Of a stretch of DNA of 64,000 nt, positions 35,862 to 44,756 are shown piece by piece. Positions within the stretch are counted from its first letter, which is position 1. Each line of letters starts with the position of its first letter. A program made the translations under genes and the position numbers. This stretch comes from JAUVKT01 sp036350795 (GTDB lineage Bacteria > Bacteroidota > Bacteroidia > Bacteroidales > VadinHA17). The stretch lies in assembly GCA_036350795.1 (NCBI GenBank), contig JAZBNV010000046.1, forward strand, positions 1 to 64,000, given 5' to 3'. The notes under the pieces were generated by a model that saw nothing but the letters and a program-made list of their open reading frames with translations, was not told the DNA's origin and did no database searches.

Positions 35862-37040
35862 CTATTGCTTTTTTGCCAGCCAGATTTCAGGGTTTTGTTT
35901 ATCCTTTTCCTTGTAAACCATAAATTTCAGAATACTCTTATTTCCCTCACTTTTATCGAGGTATACATCGCCTAAATTCTGCTTTGTTATTACACGATCA
36001 CCTGGCTTAACCGTAACATTTACAATATTCTGATATACAGACAGGTACTCTCCATGCCGTATAATTACCGCCATATTGCCGCCTGAGATTCCAAAAACAC
36101 TTACTACTGTTCCATTAAAAACCGTCCGTGCTTTTTGTGCAGTACCACTGGTAATCTCAATCCCTATATTATCAATCTTGGTGCCCTTAAAAACCGGATG
36201 ATCCTGTACCCCGAATTTACTTGTAATAATACCACGCTCCACTGGCCACGGAAGTCTTCCCATGTTCTTTTCAAAATCATCTCCAACAATTTTATCGTCA
36301 GGCGAAAGTTCTGACAGCTCTCTTCTCTTTCTTTCTTCCTCAATTACCCTTCCAATTTCCTTTTCTATCTCCTCTGCCATTTTCCTTTTATCTCTCAACT
36401 CATTCCGTAACTGCCGTTGCTTACTTGAAAGCCTGTTTACAAGACCTCTCTGGCTTCTCTGCTCTTTCTGGAGAGTAACTTTCTGATTTTCCTCCTTTTC
36501 GCGTAAAACTTCTATTTCCTTCAAATAGCTTTCCTGTTTTTCGATAGTATTCTGTATTTCTTCCTTAAGCTCTATAATTAACTCGGCTTCCATTCTTCGG
36601 TATCTTGCTACCTGCTGCAGGTACCTGAGCCTCTTATAGCCCTGGTTAAGATCGCGTGCGCTGAAAATATACATAAAATCAGGTTGTCCCTTACTTTCTT
36701 TTTGTGCATGCAATATAGCCTTTTCATACTCTTCTATCAGCTTATCCAGATCTTCCTGCATAAGCTGAATAGACAGATCATTTAACTCTATCCTGTATAG
36801 TACCAGGTCTATTTCCTCCTTTAAGCTGCTCAGTACATTCTCCCTTAGCCTTAGTTTACTATTAATCATATTAAGAGACTGAATACCTTCATTTGTTTGG
36901 TTTTCGGTGTCTTTTAGCAGTTTATCCACATACTCAATATCAGCCAGGGCCTTTTCGCGTTGCGCATTGAGATCTGCAAGCGACTGCGATCTGGCACAAA
37001 CAGATAAAAATGAAAATATTATAAACAGAACAATCCTCAT
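35862..37040 (-). CDS. EnvC-like murein hydrolase activator (degenerate LytM/M23 domain)
   Basis: A signal peptide (IVLFIIFSFLSVCARSQS) precedes about 230 residues of coiled coil (LADLNAQREKALADIEYVDKLL onwards, heptad-rich) and a C-terminal LytM domain from about residue 270. In active LytM enzymes the zinc site is HxxxD plus HxH. Here the first His is replaced (DNIGIEI instead of HxGxD) and the HxH region reads FMVYKE, so the domain is probably non-catalytic. E. coli EnvC has the same architecture and activates amidases at the septum with FtsEX. The gene overlaps the DUF4292 lipoprotein by 4 bp. Confidence 0.88.
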   Translation of the reverse strand: MRIVLFIIFSFLSVCARSQSLADLNAQREKALADIEYVDKLLKDTENQTNEGIQSLNMINSKLRLRENVLSSLKEEIDLVLYRIELNDLSIQLMQEDLDKLIEEYEKAILHAQKESKGQPDFMYIFSARDLNQGYKRLRYLQQVARYRRMEAELIIELKEEIQNTIEKQESYLKEIEVLREKEENQKVTLQKEQRSQRGLVNRLSSKQRQLRNELRDKRKMAEEIEKEIGRVIEEERKRRELSELSPDDKIVGDDFEKNMGRLPWPVERGIITSKFGVQDHPVFKGTKIDNIGIEITSGTAQKARTVFNGTVVSVFGISGGNMAVIIRHGEYLSVYQNIVNVTVKPGDRVITKQNLGDVYLDKSEGNKSILKFMVYKEKDKQNPEIWLAKKQ

Positions 37041-37804
37041 TTTATAATTCTGTATTCATTTACCCTTCCGGTTTCAAACATCATATTCTTATTCTTTCCA
37101 AACCTTATATTGGAATACTCCAGTTCGATGTCTATATCCCTGTTAATATTTTTAATATTTATAAGGCACGGCACAAAGAAATCATTAAATCTCTGTAATG
37201 CACTAAAATTAATAATAGTTGTATCATTATTAAAGCCATATACAGAAACCTCCTTCAGTTTAGCATCACGTCCGCTTACAATAAATTCAAAGCTTGTATT
37301 TTCTCTATTTAAATTATATATCCTGATATCAGAATCATTACTGTCACTTTCCGTCCCGAAACTGAACTCCGGTAAATCGCCCCACAACAGATCTGTCAAA
37401 GAGGCATCAAGTTCAAATTTACCAAGCATATAGTCAGTACTCTGCATGTAAAGTACACTATTAATCCTGTCATATATTTTTAAGCTGTCGGCATCCATAT
37501 ATGCCCTTGCAATCTCGATGCCGGCAAGGGATCTGATACTGACAAGCACCTTCCCATCAGATGAATGCTTAATAAATCCACTGGCATTCTTACTAACATT
37601 TTCGTCCTTATATTTAAGCCGGAATCTGCTAATAATGAAGTCCTTATCACCAATATTATTTCGCAACGTAAGCCCGACAAGATCATCCCCTCCTAAGCTT
37701 ACAGGCCTTCTTTCTTTCTCTTTTGCTATTCTGCGGGAGCCAGAACAGGATGCAATCGAAACAAACAAAAACACAATTAATAAATATTTTCCTACTTTAT
37801 ACAT
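37037..37804 (-). CDS. DUF4292 lipoprotein (LolA/LolB-like fold)
   Basis: A 255-residue lipoprotein (LFVSIASCSGSRR) with the DUF4292 pattern: a beta-rich domain with FRLKYKDENVSKNASG, DGKVLVSIRSLAGIEIARAYM and INSVLYMQS. The fold resembles LolA/LolB lipoprotein carriers, suggesting a role in outer-membrane lipid or lipoprotein handling, which is inference. The gene overlaps the EnvC-like gene by 4 bp and the upstream TPR gene by 13 bp, so the three are translationally coupled. Confidence 0.85.
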   Translation of the reverse strand: MYKVGKYLLIVFLFVSIASCSGSRRIAKEKERRPVSLGGDDLVGLTLRNNIGDKDFIISRFRLKYKDENVSKNASGFIKHSSDGKVLVSIRSLAGIEIARAYMDADSLKIYDRINSVLYMQSTDYMLGKFELDASLTDLLWGDLPEFSFGTESDSNDSDIRIYNLNRENTSFEFIVSGRDAKLKEVSVYGFNNDTTIINFSALQRFNDFFVPCLINIKNINRDIDIELEYSNIRFGKNKNMMFETGRVNEYRIIK

Positions 37805-39510
37805 TTTTCTATCTCATCTGATAAATATTCTTTCGAAGCGTCCATTTCCAGTGCTTTTTTCCATGCATTAACCGCTTTATCACATTTACCTCTTTTCCTC
37901 TTTATATATCCGTAGTGTTCCCAGAGTTCAGGATCATTAATCTGATTCTTTTCATACATATTATCCATTACTTTCTCGGCTTTGCCCGTCCTTCCAAGTT
38001 TATACAGTACCCATGCGTAGGTATCGAGGTAAGTTGGATTGCTTTCTATGCTTATACATTTTTCTATTAATGAAAGGCTTTTCTTAAGATCATAGTCTTT
38101 CTCGGCCATAAAATATGCGTAATTATTTAATATAAGCGGATCTGAAGGATTATATTCAAGGGCCTTGTCAAACTTTTCAAAGGCCTCCAGCCACTTGCCC
38201 TGACGGTAAAAAATATCGGCTTCGAGCGACAGAATCTGGACCATGTATTCTGCATTTTCGTTAACAAGAATCCTAACCTTCTTCAATTCGTTAATCGCCA
38301 GTTCGTACTCACCTTTGTCAGTAGCTGCAAAAGCCAGCATCAGCTTTGGGACGGGTATCATATTAAACAGACTCGCTGCTTTCCTGGCACTATCATAAAG
38401 TGCTTTTGTGTCCTGCATTTCATTGTGCAGGAACAATAGCTTTTCCCATATAAAATAATTTCCTTCATCGTAGGCGGTATATTCCTTCAGCACATTAATC
38501 GCATCTTCCTCTCTTCCGATCAGATCATATAGTTCAGCAAGTGCCAGAACAGCCGCAGGCTCATCCTTGTTATCGGCCCTGAGTACCAGCACAGACATTA
38601 TAAGTTCATTACTTTTAGATCTTACCAGGCTGGTATCGGTAAATATTTTACCCAGGAGATTAATCTTATCCTCAAAGCCCACATTTTCATTAATCAGTAC
38701 TGTATTTAAGAAAAAGCTTACCTCATCATACTTCTTCTCTGCTAGGATAAAATCAAGGTAGGATAACTGTAAGAGTCCGTTAGCAGGATCTTCCTCAAAT
38801 AATGATCTGTATATATCAATAGCTTTTTCATTATTACCTGTCGACCTGTAAAACTCGGCAAGGAGTCCCCTGTAATTAAGATTTCCGGGCTCTATACTTA
38901 TTACTTCCAGGAGTAAATCCTCAGCCTTTTCCATCTGGTTCCGGGCCCGGTAAACATTTACAAGGGGAATCATTATCTCTGCGGTTTTACCATATCGCAG
39001 CATTAAATCCGTAAATATTTTCTCTGCCTCGTCAAGTTTCCCCGTTTCTGTATATATTGAACCCAGGTTAAACAGTATATCTTCTCTGTCCGGGTCGTTA
39101 TTTATAAGCTCTTCATAGTACCAGGCTACAGAATCCGGCATATTGGCCTGGTAATAAAGAGCTGCGAGATTGCTTATATACCAGTTGTTTCGGGGATCTG
39201 CCTTATAGGCCTTCACTCCATATTTTCTCGCCTGCTCAAAATCACCCCTGGCAGCAGTTATCTGGGATATCTGGTAATAGGATGCATCACTGGCCGGGTT
39301 CATTTTGGTGGCTTGTTCAAAATACTTCAGTGCATCTCCAAAATTTCCAAGCATCTTCTGCTTTAAGGCATCACTATACAAAAGATTATATTGTGTTGTA
39401 TCAAAACCCCTGGTGATAATAATACCCGGATTTGAAGGAATGCTTCTCTTACTACAGGCTGCCATAAGCAGCATGGCGGGTATAATTATAATAAAATATA
39501 TTTTCCTCAT
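37792..39510 (-). CDS. TPR-repeat lipoprotein
   Basis: About 572 residues with a lipoprotein signal (MRKIYFIIIIPAMLLMAACS), then tetratricopeptide repeats along its whole length. Examples are YFEQATKMNPASDASYYQ, ALEYNPSDPLILNNYAYFMA and AWKKALEMD. The ATG at 39510 is used because it starts the signal peptide one base after the dut stop; the longer start at 39549 lies within dut. The protein is probably a periplasmic or outer-membrane scaffold. Its fixed position with DUF4292 and EnvC-like proteins points to an envelope assembly role; this is inference from context. Confidence 0.88.
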   Translation of the reverse strand: MRKIYFIIIIPAMLLMAACSKRSIPSNPGIIITRGFDTTQYNLLYSDALKQKMLGNFGDALKYFEQATKMNPASDASYYQISQITAARGDFEQARKYGVKAYKADPRNNWYISNLAALYYQANMPDSVAWYYEELINNDPDREDILFNLGSIYTETGKLDEAEKIFTDLMLRYGKTAEIMIPLVNVYRARNQMEKAEDLLLEVISIEPGNLNYRGLLAEFYRSTGNNEKAIDIYRSLFEEDPANGLLQLSYLDFILAEKKYDEVSFFLNTVLINENVGFEDKINLLGKIFTDTSLVRSKSNELIMSVLVLRADNKDEPAAVLALAELYDLIGREEDAINVLKEYTAYDEGNYFIWEKLLFLHNEMQDTKALYDSARKAASLFNMIPVPKLMLAFAATDKGEYELAINELKKVRILVNENAEYMVQILSLEADIFYRQGKWLEAFEKFDKALEYNPSDPLILNNYAYFMAEKDYDLKKSLSLIEKCISIESNPTYLDTYAWVLYKLGRTGKAEKVMDNMYEKNQINDPELWEHYGYIKRKRGKCDKAVNAWKKALEMDASKEYLSDEIEKCIK

Positions 39511-39511
39511 T

Positions 39512-39955
39512 TTACTCTTTCCCTGTATGTCCGAACCCGCCAGGGCCACGGTTTGTTTTATCGAGCGAGTTCACGGTTTTCCATTCAATGCTTTCGTGCC
39601 TGGCAATTACCATCTGGCAGATTCTTTCGCCATCCTTAATTACAAATTCCTTATCAGACAGGTTTATAAGTATTATTTCTATTTCACCCCTGTAGTCGGC
39701 GTCGATTGTTCCCGGTGAATTAACTGTGCTTATACCGCTCTCAAATGCAAGACCGCTCCGGGGGCGAATCTGTGCCTCATAGCCCTCTGGCAGCTGAATA
39801 TACAAACCTGTACCGACGAGGGCCCTTTGCATGGGCTTAAGAACAATATCCTTTTCAATATTTGCCCTTAGATCCATTCCGGCCGAAAGCTCTGTAGAAT
39901 ATGCAGGATTATGATGCTTTGACCTGTTAACAATCTTTACTTTTAATCTATCCAT
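39512..39955 (-). CDS. dut: dUTP diphosphatase
   Basis: A 147-residue trimeric dUTPase with all five motifs: AGMDLRA, PRSGLAFESGI, GTIDADYRGEI, GERICQMVIA and the C-terminal RGPGGFGHTG, which closes over the active site. It hydrolyses dUTP to dUMP and diphosphate, keeping uracil out of DNA and feeding dTMP synthesis. The start directly abuts the flippase stop, so it is in the same operon. Confidence 0.97.
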   Translation of the reverse strand: MDRLKVKIVNRSKHHNPAYSTELSAGMDLRANIEKDIVLKPMQRALVGTGLYIQLPEGYEAQIRPRSGLAFESGISTVNSPGTIDADYRGEIEIILINLSDKEFVIKDGERICQMVIARHESIEWKTVNSLDKTNRGPGGFGHTGKE

Positions 39956-41437
39956 CTACGCTTTCCCCGGTTTTATAAACTGTGTAATTGATTTATCCCT
40001 TATTTCAGCATAGGCAATAAAAGAAAGTATAAACAAGGTATTAAAGGCTATCTCGCTGGCAATACTCCCGTAATTAATCCTGTTTACAAGAATAACTATA
40101 ATAACTGCAAGTCCTATATACGACAATAATTTTCCTGTTTCATAACTAATAGGATAATGTCTTTTACTCAGCAGGTAGGATACAATAACCATTACACCAT
40201 AACATGCCACATGAGCCCAGGCAGAGGCCCTGTAGCCAAACTTCGGTATAAACAAGACGTTTATCAATATTGTTATTGCTGCCCCGATAAAAGTAAGATA
40301 AGCACCATATTTGGTTATATCATTTGCCTTATACCATATGCTAAGGTTTACAAAAATACCATATAGCAGGAATCCAAGGCTGATAACCGGTACCACAAAC
40401 ATTGATTCACGGTAATCTCCGGGTAATATCAGCTGGATAACAGATATATACAAATTCAGTCCCAGGAACAATATCAGAGCATAAATAATAAAATATTTCA
40501 TTGCCGTGGAATATGTTTCTTTGGCGTCTTTCCCTGATAATTTTTCAAAAAAGAATGGTTCCATGGCAAATCTGTACATCTGTATAAAAAGCGCCATTAA
40601 TACTGCTATTTTATAACCTGCCCCATAAACCCCAACCTCATAAAAGGGATTATCGCTTTGTATAAGTCGCCTAAGCAGCACCTTATCAACAGCGTCGTTT
40701 ATTATACCGGCCATTCCCGAAATTAACAGGGGTAAAGCATAAATAAGCATGCTTTTCCATACTTTAAATGAAAAATGGCTCTTTATATTCAGGGTGCGGG
40801 GAAGCAGTATCAGGAAAACTACAAGGCTTCCTGCCAGGTTAGCTACAAAAACATAGCCTACACCAAAATCAGGATTATAAATTGCCGTAACCAGCCTGTT
40901 TCCTTTCTGGTATAGTGCCGGTGCAGCATCAGGAAGATAAAAGAACAGGGCAAGTGAAATAATCACAAGTACATTTATAAGCTTCAGTAAGCTGAATCTC
41001 AGAGGCCTGTTTTCTCTTCTAAGTTGCGCGAATGGTATCGCTGTAAGAGCATCAAGGGCTACAATAAACGAGAATATAATGAGGAATGTTTTGCTGTCTT
41101 CATACTTCATCAAAACAGATACCGGCTCAATAAAAACATTAAAGGCCACAAGAAATATTGCCGTCGTAAATATTAATGATATTATTGAAGTGCTGTATAC
41201 CTGTTCGGGCTTATCTGATTTCTGGGCAAACCTGAAAAAAGCTGTTTCCATTCCATAGGTAAGCAGTACAAGCAAGAAAGCGATATAGGCATATAATTCT
41301 GTAACTACTCCATATTCGGCCGGTTCGAATATATTTGCATAAAAGGGTGTAAGCAGGGCATAATTCAGAAACCTGGGCAGCATTGTTCCCAGTCCGTAGA
41401 TAAGAGTTTGTCCGGCCAGCCTGTTTAAGTCTTTCAT
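39956..41437 (-). CDS. Oligosaccharide flippase family protein (Wzx/MurJ-like)
   Basis: A 493-residue inner-membrane protein with about 12-14 transmembrane helices, starting GQTLIYGLGTMLPRFLNYAL, as in polysaccharide biosynthesis (PST) flippases. It may carry lipid-linked sugars or other envelope precursors across the membrane; no glycosyltransferase genes are adjacent, so the substrate is unknown. It is the first gene of the run flippase-dut-TPR-DUF4292-EnvC, with no gap to dut. Confidence 0.85.
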   Translation of the reverse strand: MKDLNRLAGQTLIYGLGTMLPRFLNYALLTPFYANIFEPAEYGVVTELYAYIAFLLVLLTYGMETAFFRFAQKSDKPEQVYSTSIISLIFTTAIFLVAFNVFIEPVSVLMKYEDSKTFLIIFSFIVALDALTAIPFAQLRRENRPLRFSLLKLINVLVIISLALFFYLPDAAPALYQKGNRLVTAIYNPDFGVGYVFVANLAGSLVVFLILLPRTLNIKSHFSFKVWKSMLIYALPLLISGMAGIINDAVDKVLLRRLIQSDNPFYEVGVYGAGYKIAVLMALFIQMYRFAMEPFFFEKLSGKDAKETYSTAMKYFIIYALILFLGLNLYISVIQLILPGDYRESMFVVPVISLGFLLYGIFVNLSIWYKANDITKYGAYLTFIGAAITILINVLFIPKFGYRASAWAHVACYGVMVIVSYLLSKRHYPISYETGKLLSYIGLAVIIVILVNRINYGSIASEIAFNTLFILSFIAYAEIRDKSITQFIKPGKA

Positions 41438-41531
41438 TCTTCAGATTTTCTGCCCTCAAAACCGGAAACACTTCCTGGGTTTTAGAGCTTAATTAATCCA
41501 GCTCTATTCTGATACAAATATACTATCGTAT

Positions 41532-43829
41532 TTATTCTAAGCCCGATTTGTTAAATAAAATGTAGCCGAAATTAATATAATAATACAGCTTCGTGCTCTC
41601 ATGGCTGAAATAATTAATTCCTATTCCAACCGGACCAACGGGAGTATGGTAACCCAGCCCGAGTTCAGCAATAAATTCGAACTGGGAAAACAAGTCCTCT
41701 TTTACGGCAACTCCGTCGTTATTTGAGATAGGTCTGAAAGGAGCAAAACAGTACATTCCGCTTCTTACAGATAAATTATCCCTTATATAATATATTGGCT
41801 TTATCCCCGCCGCAATATAGCTGTTGGAACGCAGGCTTCCACCGAATAATTGCTTGCTGTATTCTGTGGGATAGAACCTGTATGAATTTATTAATGTAGA
41901 TGTATAGTTACTTGAAAAACCCTGATTGCTAAGTGTAAAATCAACCAGCGATCCCAGCGTAAACCTTTCACTTAATTTCAGATAGTTTTCATTTCTAAAT
42001 TTAAGGCTTAACCACGTATGCCTTAATCCCATGTCCTGTTGAAGCTCTATGGTGTCGTTGCGGCCTTGCTCAAAATATTCAAATCCTGTATTAAAAAACA
42101 AAGCCCCCTCAATTCTATTTCCCGATCGCGGGTAAAGTTTTTCATCCAGCTTATCTCCCTCCAGTTTTAATTTCAGTGTGCCGATAAAATATTGTGTATT
42201 ATCCGGTTCTTTTTCCACATCAAATATGCGGGTCTGGTAATAATCATTGTTAAGCCAGTTAAATGCAATTCCGGCTTTTAAAGTAGTATTATTATTTACC
42301 GGTTTCCCAACCGTAGTACTGAATGATGTTTCCCGTTTCAATATATACACGGGTGAAAGGGGGTCAAAAAGACTGGTTACGTCGTTGGTAAAATAATTCC
42401 ATCGGTTGGTTGTTAAGTCGAGGTCGATTAACAATATATTTTTTCGTGGAACTGCAATCCTGTGTGCAAGTCGCAGCGACGAATAAAACCTCCCGAAATA
42501 AGTATTGATGCTGAAACGGTTAAAAACATCGCTGAGCGCATAATAATCAAAACCCAGGTAGGCCTGGTTATATCCCGTAAATGATACCAGTCCTCCCGCC
42601 TTAAGATTATATGAGCCTTTAAGTTTAATATTAAGTATCAGATCAAAGGTCTTATCTGTTTCATTATAAACAGCTTCCGGGTAAGCATTTATTATGTTCT
42701 CTTCTGAGATAAGCCTGAAATATTCTGTTTTAAGCTGATCGAGTGTAATCAGCTCTTCTTCCTTGGCAATAAGGTTCCTGATATATTCTTCCTGCTGCCC
42801 GTCGACTCCATTAATTAAAATATTCCTGAATTTCAGTTCAGGTAACTTCTCCCTGAAAATGCTTCTTTTTTCTGCCAGCTCACTGTCTGATATTAACCGG
42901 GCCTTTTCCAGTATCAGCGGCATCATTTTCCTGGCATTTTCATATCCCGCAAGGAAGAGGGAGTCGGCCTTTTCAAAATCAAGTAAATCAACATCCGTAA
43001 ATTTTGTGTCTATAACCAGCCCAAGTGTATCGGGTATTGAAAAGTTGGTTTCCTGCATTATCATATTCTCCAGCTGAAGAAAAAGATCTTCCCTCCCAGG
43101 CTTTTTTGATTGTCCTGATACTTTACTGCCTATTAGGAAATCAGTATTAAAATCATCCCTTAAAACTTCAAAAGGAAAATTATTATAAATACCTCCGTCA
43201 AACAACAACCTCGAATTAATAATTACAGGCTCAAAATATAGGGGATAATTCATTGAAGCCCTGACAACATGGGCAAGGTTGCCTTTTCTGAATATTACTG
43301 CCTCCTTTTTATAAATATCGGCAGCAACACACCTGAATGGAATCATCAGCTTATCAAAATCGCGTTCGCATAATGCATTTGCTCCTCCTGTTAGTTCCAT
43401 AAAGGCAAAATCCATTACCTGGGAGGGTATAAGATATGTTCTGAATTGAGCTATGGTCCCGTCGTCTTCCCGTTTTAATGGCAAAGATACAATGGACGCA
43501 TCACCATCCTGGAGATTGTAGGTAAACCTGTACCTGGTTTCTATTTCGCCCGATTTCCACCTGTTGAATTCTTCCGACTTAAAAAGATCCAGCATCTCTT
43601 CGCAGGTATAACCCATTGCGTATAAACATCCTACGATTGCCCCAATAGAGGTACCCGATATATAATCAATTTTTACATTATTCTCCTCAAGGGCTTTAAT
43701 TACCCCGATATGCGCAATTCCCTTTGCTCCCCCGCCACTCAGAACAAGCCCGGTTCCCTGTGCATATAAAGGCTGCTGTATCGCTATAAACAACAATGCG
43801 AGCAATATATTTAAACCAGTATTTTTCAT
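41532..43829 (-). CDS. Patatin-like phospholipase with outer-membrane beta-barrel domain
   Basis: A signal peptide (ILLALLFIAIQQPLYAQ) precedes a patatin domain: oxyanion loop GGGAKG at about 32-37, nucleophile S61 in GTSIGA, and the catalytic Asp in FDGGIYNN near 209. After a POTRA-like segment around residues 330-390, the C-terminal half is a BamA/Omp85-type barrel with alternating aromatic strands. This matches two-part PlpD-like (type Vd secretion) proteins. The lipase may stay attached to the barrel at the outer membrane. It is likely a separate transcript 94 bp upstream of the flippase. Confidence 0.88.
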   Translation of the reverse strand: MKNTGLNILLALLFIAIQQPLYAQGTGLVLSGGGAKGIAHIGVIKALEENNVKIDYISGTSIGAIVGCLYAMGYTCEEMLDLFKSEEFNRWKSGEIETRYRFTYNLQDGDASIVSLPLKREDDGTIAQFRTYLIPSQVMDFAFMELTGGANALCERDFDKLMIPFRCVAADIYKKEAVIFRKGNLAHVVRASMNYPLYFEPVIINSRLLFDGGIYNNFPFEVLRDDFNTDFLIGSKVSGQSKKPGREDLFLQLENMIMQETNFSIPDTLGLVIDTKFTDVDLLDFEKADSLFLAGYENARKMMPLILEKARLISDSELAEKRSIFREKLPELKFRNILINGVDGQQEEYIRNLIAKEEELITLDQLKTEYFRLISEENIINAYPEAVYNETDKTFDLILNIKLKGSYNLKAGGLVSFTGYNQAYLGFDYYALSDVFNRFSINTYFGRFYSSLRLAHRIAVPRKNILLIDLDLTTNRWNYFTNDVTSLFDPLSPVYILKRETSFSTTVGKPVNNNTTLKAGIAFNWLNNDYYQTRIFDVEKEPDNTQYFIGTLKLKLEGDKLDEKLYPRSGNRIEGALFFNTGFEYFEQGRNDTIELQQDMGLRHTWLSLKFRNENYLKLSERFTLGSLVDFTLSNQGFSSNYTSTLINSYRFYPTEYSKQLFGGSLRSNSYIAAGIKPIYYIRDNLSVRSGMYCFAPFRPISNNDGVAVKEDLFSQFEFIAELGLGYHTPVGPVGIGINYFSHESTKLYYYINFGYILFNKSGLE

Positions 43830-43868
43830 TAATACCCCTATAAATCAACTAATTTTTAAACTTTTAGC

Positions 43869-43876
43869 TATTTTTG
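43869..43876 (+). promoter_or_regulatory. Candidate -7 promoter box for the cyclophilin-pheS unit
   Basis: TATTTTTG matches TAnnTTTG, 45 bp before the cyclophilin ATG. No -33 TTTG was found at 19 bp. Confidence 0.4.
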
Positions 43877-43920
43877 ACACCTGGTTGTCTAAAAAATTAA
43901 ATTTACAAAACATTAACGTA

Positions 43921-44736
43921 ATGAAACAGCTCTCAGTGTTATTTTCGGTAATATCAGGATTTTTGTTAATGTTGCTTTCATGTTCAACAGGAAGTGCCGA
44001 CAGTGTAAAATATGTAAGTTTTGAAACCTCGAAAGGGACTATAAAATTAATGCTCTACAATGAAACCCCGGTTCATAAAGAAAATATGATCAAGCTTGTT
44101 AAAGAGGGATTCTACGACGGGGTTAAATTTCACAGGGTTATAAATGAATTTATGATCCAGGCTGGTGATCCTAACACAAAAGAAGGGATGACAGAAGAAG
44201 CTGCTGAAATATATAACTATACTATTTCGGCCGAAATAATTGATAGCCTTTTCCATAAAAAGGGAGTACTTGCCGCTGCACGAACGGGAGATAATTTTAA
44301 CCCTGAAAGAAAATCATCAGGAACACAATTTTATATTGTACAGGGCCGCACATTCAACGATAATGAGCTTGATCAGATAGAGAACAGGGTTAATACAAAT
44401 CTTAAACAGGCCATTTATTACAAAAACCTGATTAACGAAAAGAAAAGGGTTGTTGAAGAAGGGGATAAAATGACCGATGCTGAAATACAGGAATTTGCTG
44501 CAGTTGTGTCTTATGATGAAATAGCAGAGATGCAGGACTTTGTAATTTCTCCTCAACGCAGGGAAATATATAAAACAACGGGAGGCACTCCTCATCTCGA
44601 TATGCAATATACTGTATATGGCGAAGTTGTAGAGGGCATGGAAATTGTTGACGCAATTGCCGGCTCGCAAACTGATCAGGACAATCGCCCGCTTGAAGAC
44701 ATTATTATTTTAAAAGCCCGTATCACTAAGAGGTAA
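43921..44736 (+). CDS. Peptidyl-prolyl cis-trans isomerase lipoprotein (cyclophilin type)
   Basis: The ATG at 43921 gives a lipoprotein signal (MKQLSVLFSVISGFLLMLLSC); the frame is open upstream to 43885 but without leader features. The mature part is a cyclophilin: FETSKGTIKLMLYNETPVH, FYDGVKFHRVI, FMIQAGDP, SGTQFYIVQGR and, near the end, YTVYGEVVEGMEIVDAI. An insertion of about 80 helical, charged residues separates the last two blocks. It is probably a periplasmic folding factor. It is 20 bp upstream of pheS. Confidence 0.92.
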   Translation: MKQLSVLFSVISGFLLMLLSCSTGSADSVKYVSFETSKGTIKLMLYNETPVHKENMIKLVKEGFYDGVKFHRVINEFMIQAGDPNTKEGMTEEAAEIYNYTISAEIIDSLFHKKGVLAAARTGDNFNPERKSSGTQFYIVQGRTFNDNELDQIENRVNTNLKQAIYYKNLINEKKRVVEEGDKMTDAEIQEFAAVVSYDEIAEMQDFVISPQRREIYKTTGGTPHLDMQYTVYGEVVEGMEIVDAIAGSQTDQDNRPLEDIIILKARITKR

Positions 44737-44756
44737 AGAAAGTTATATTTTGTAAG

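Noticed and set aside
39511..39549. Longer N-terminus of the TPR lipoprotein
   Set aside because: It overlaps dut, and the ATG at 39510 begins a good lipoprotein signal.
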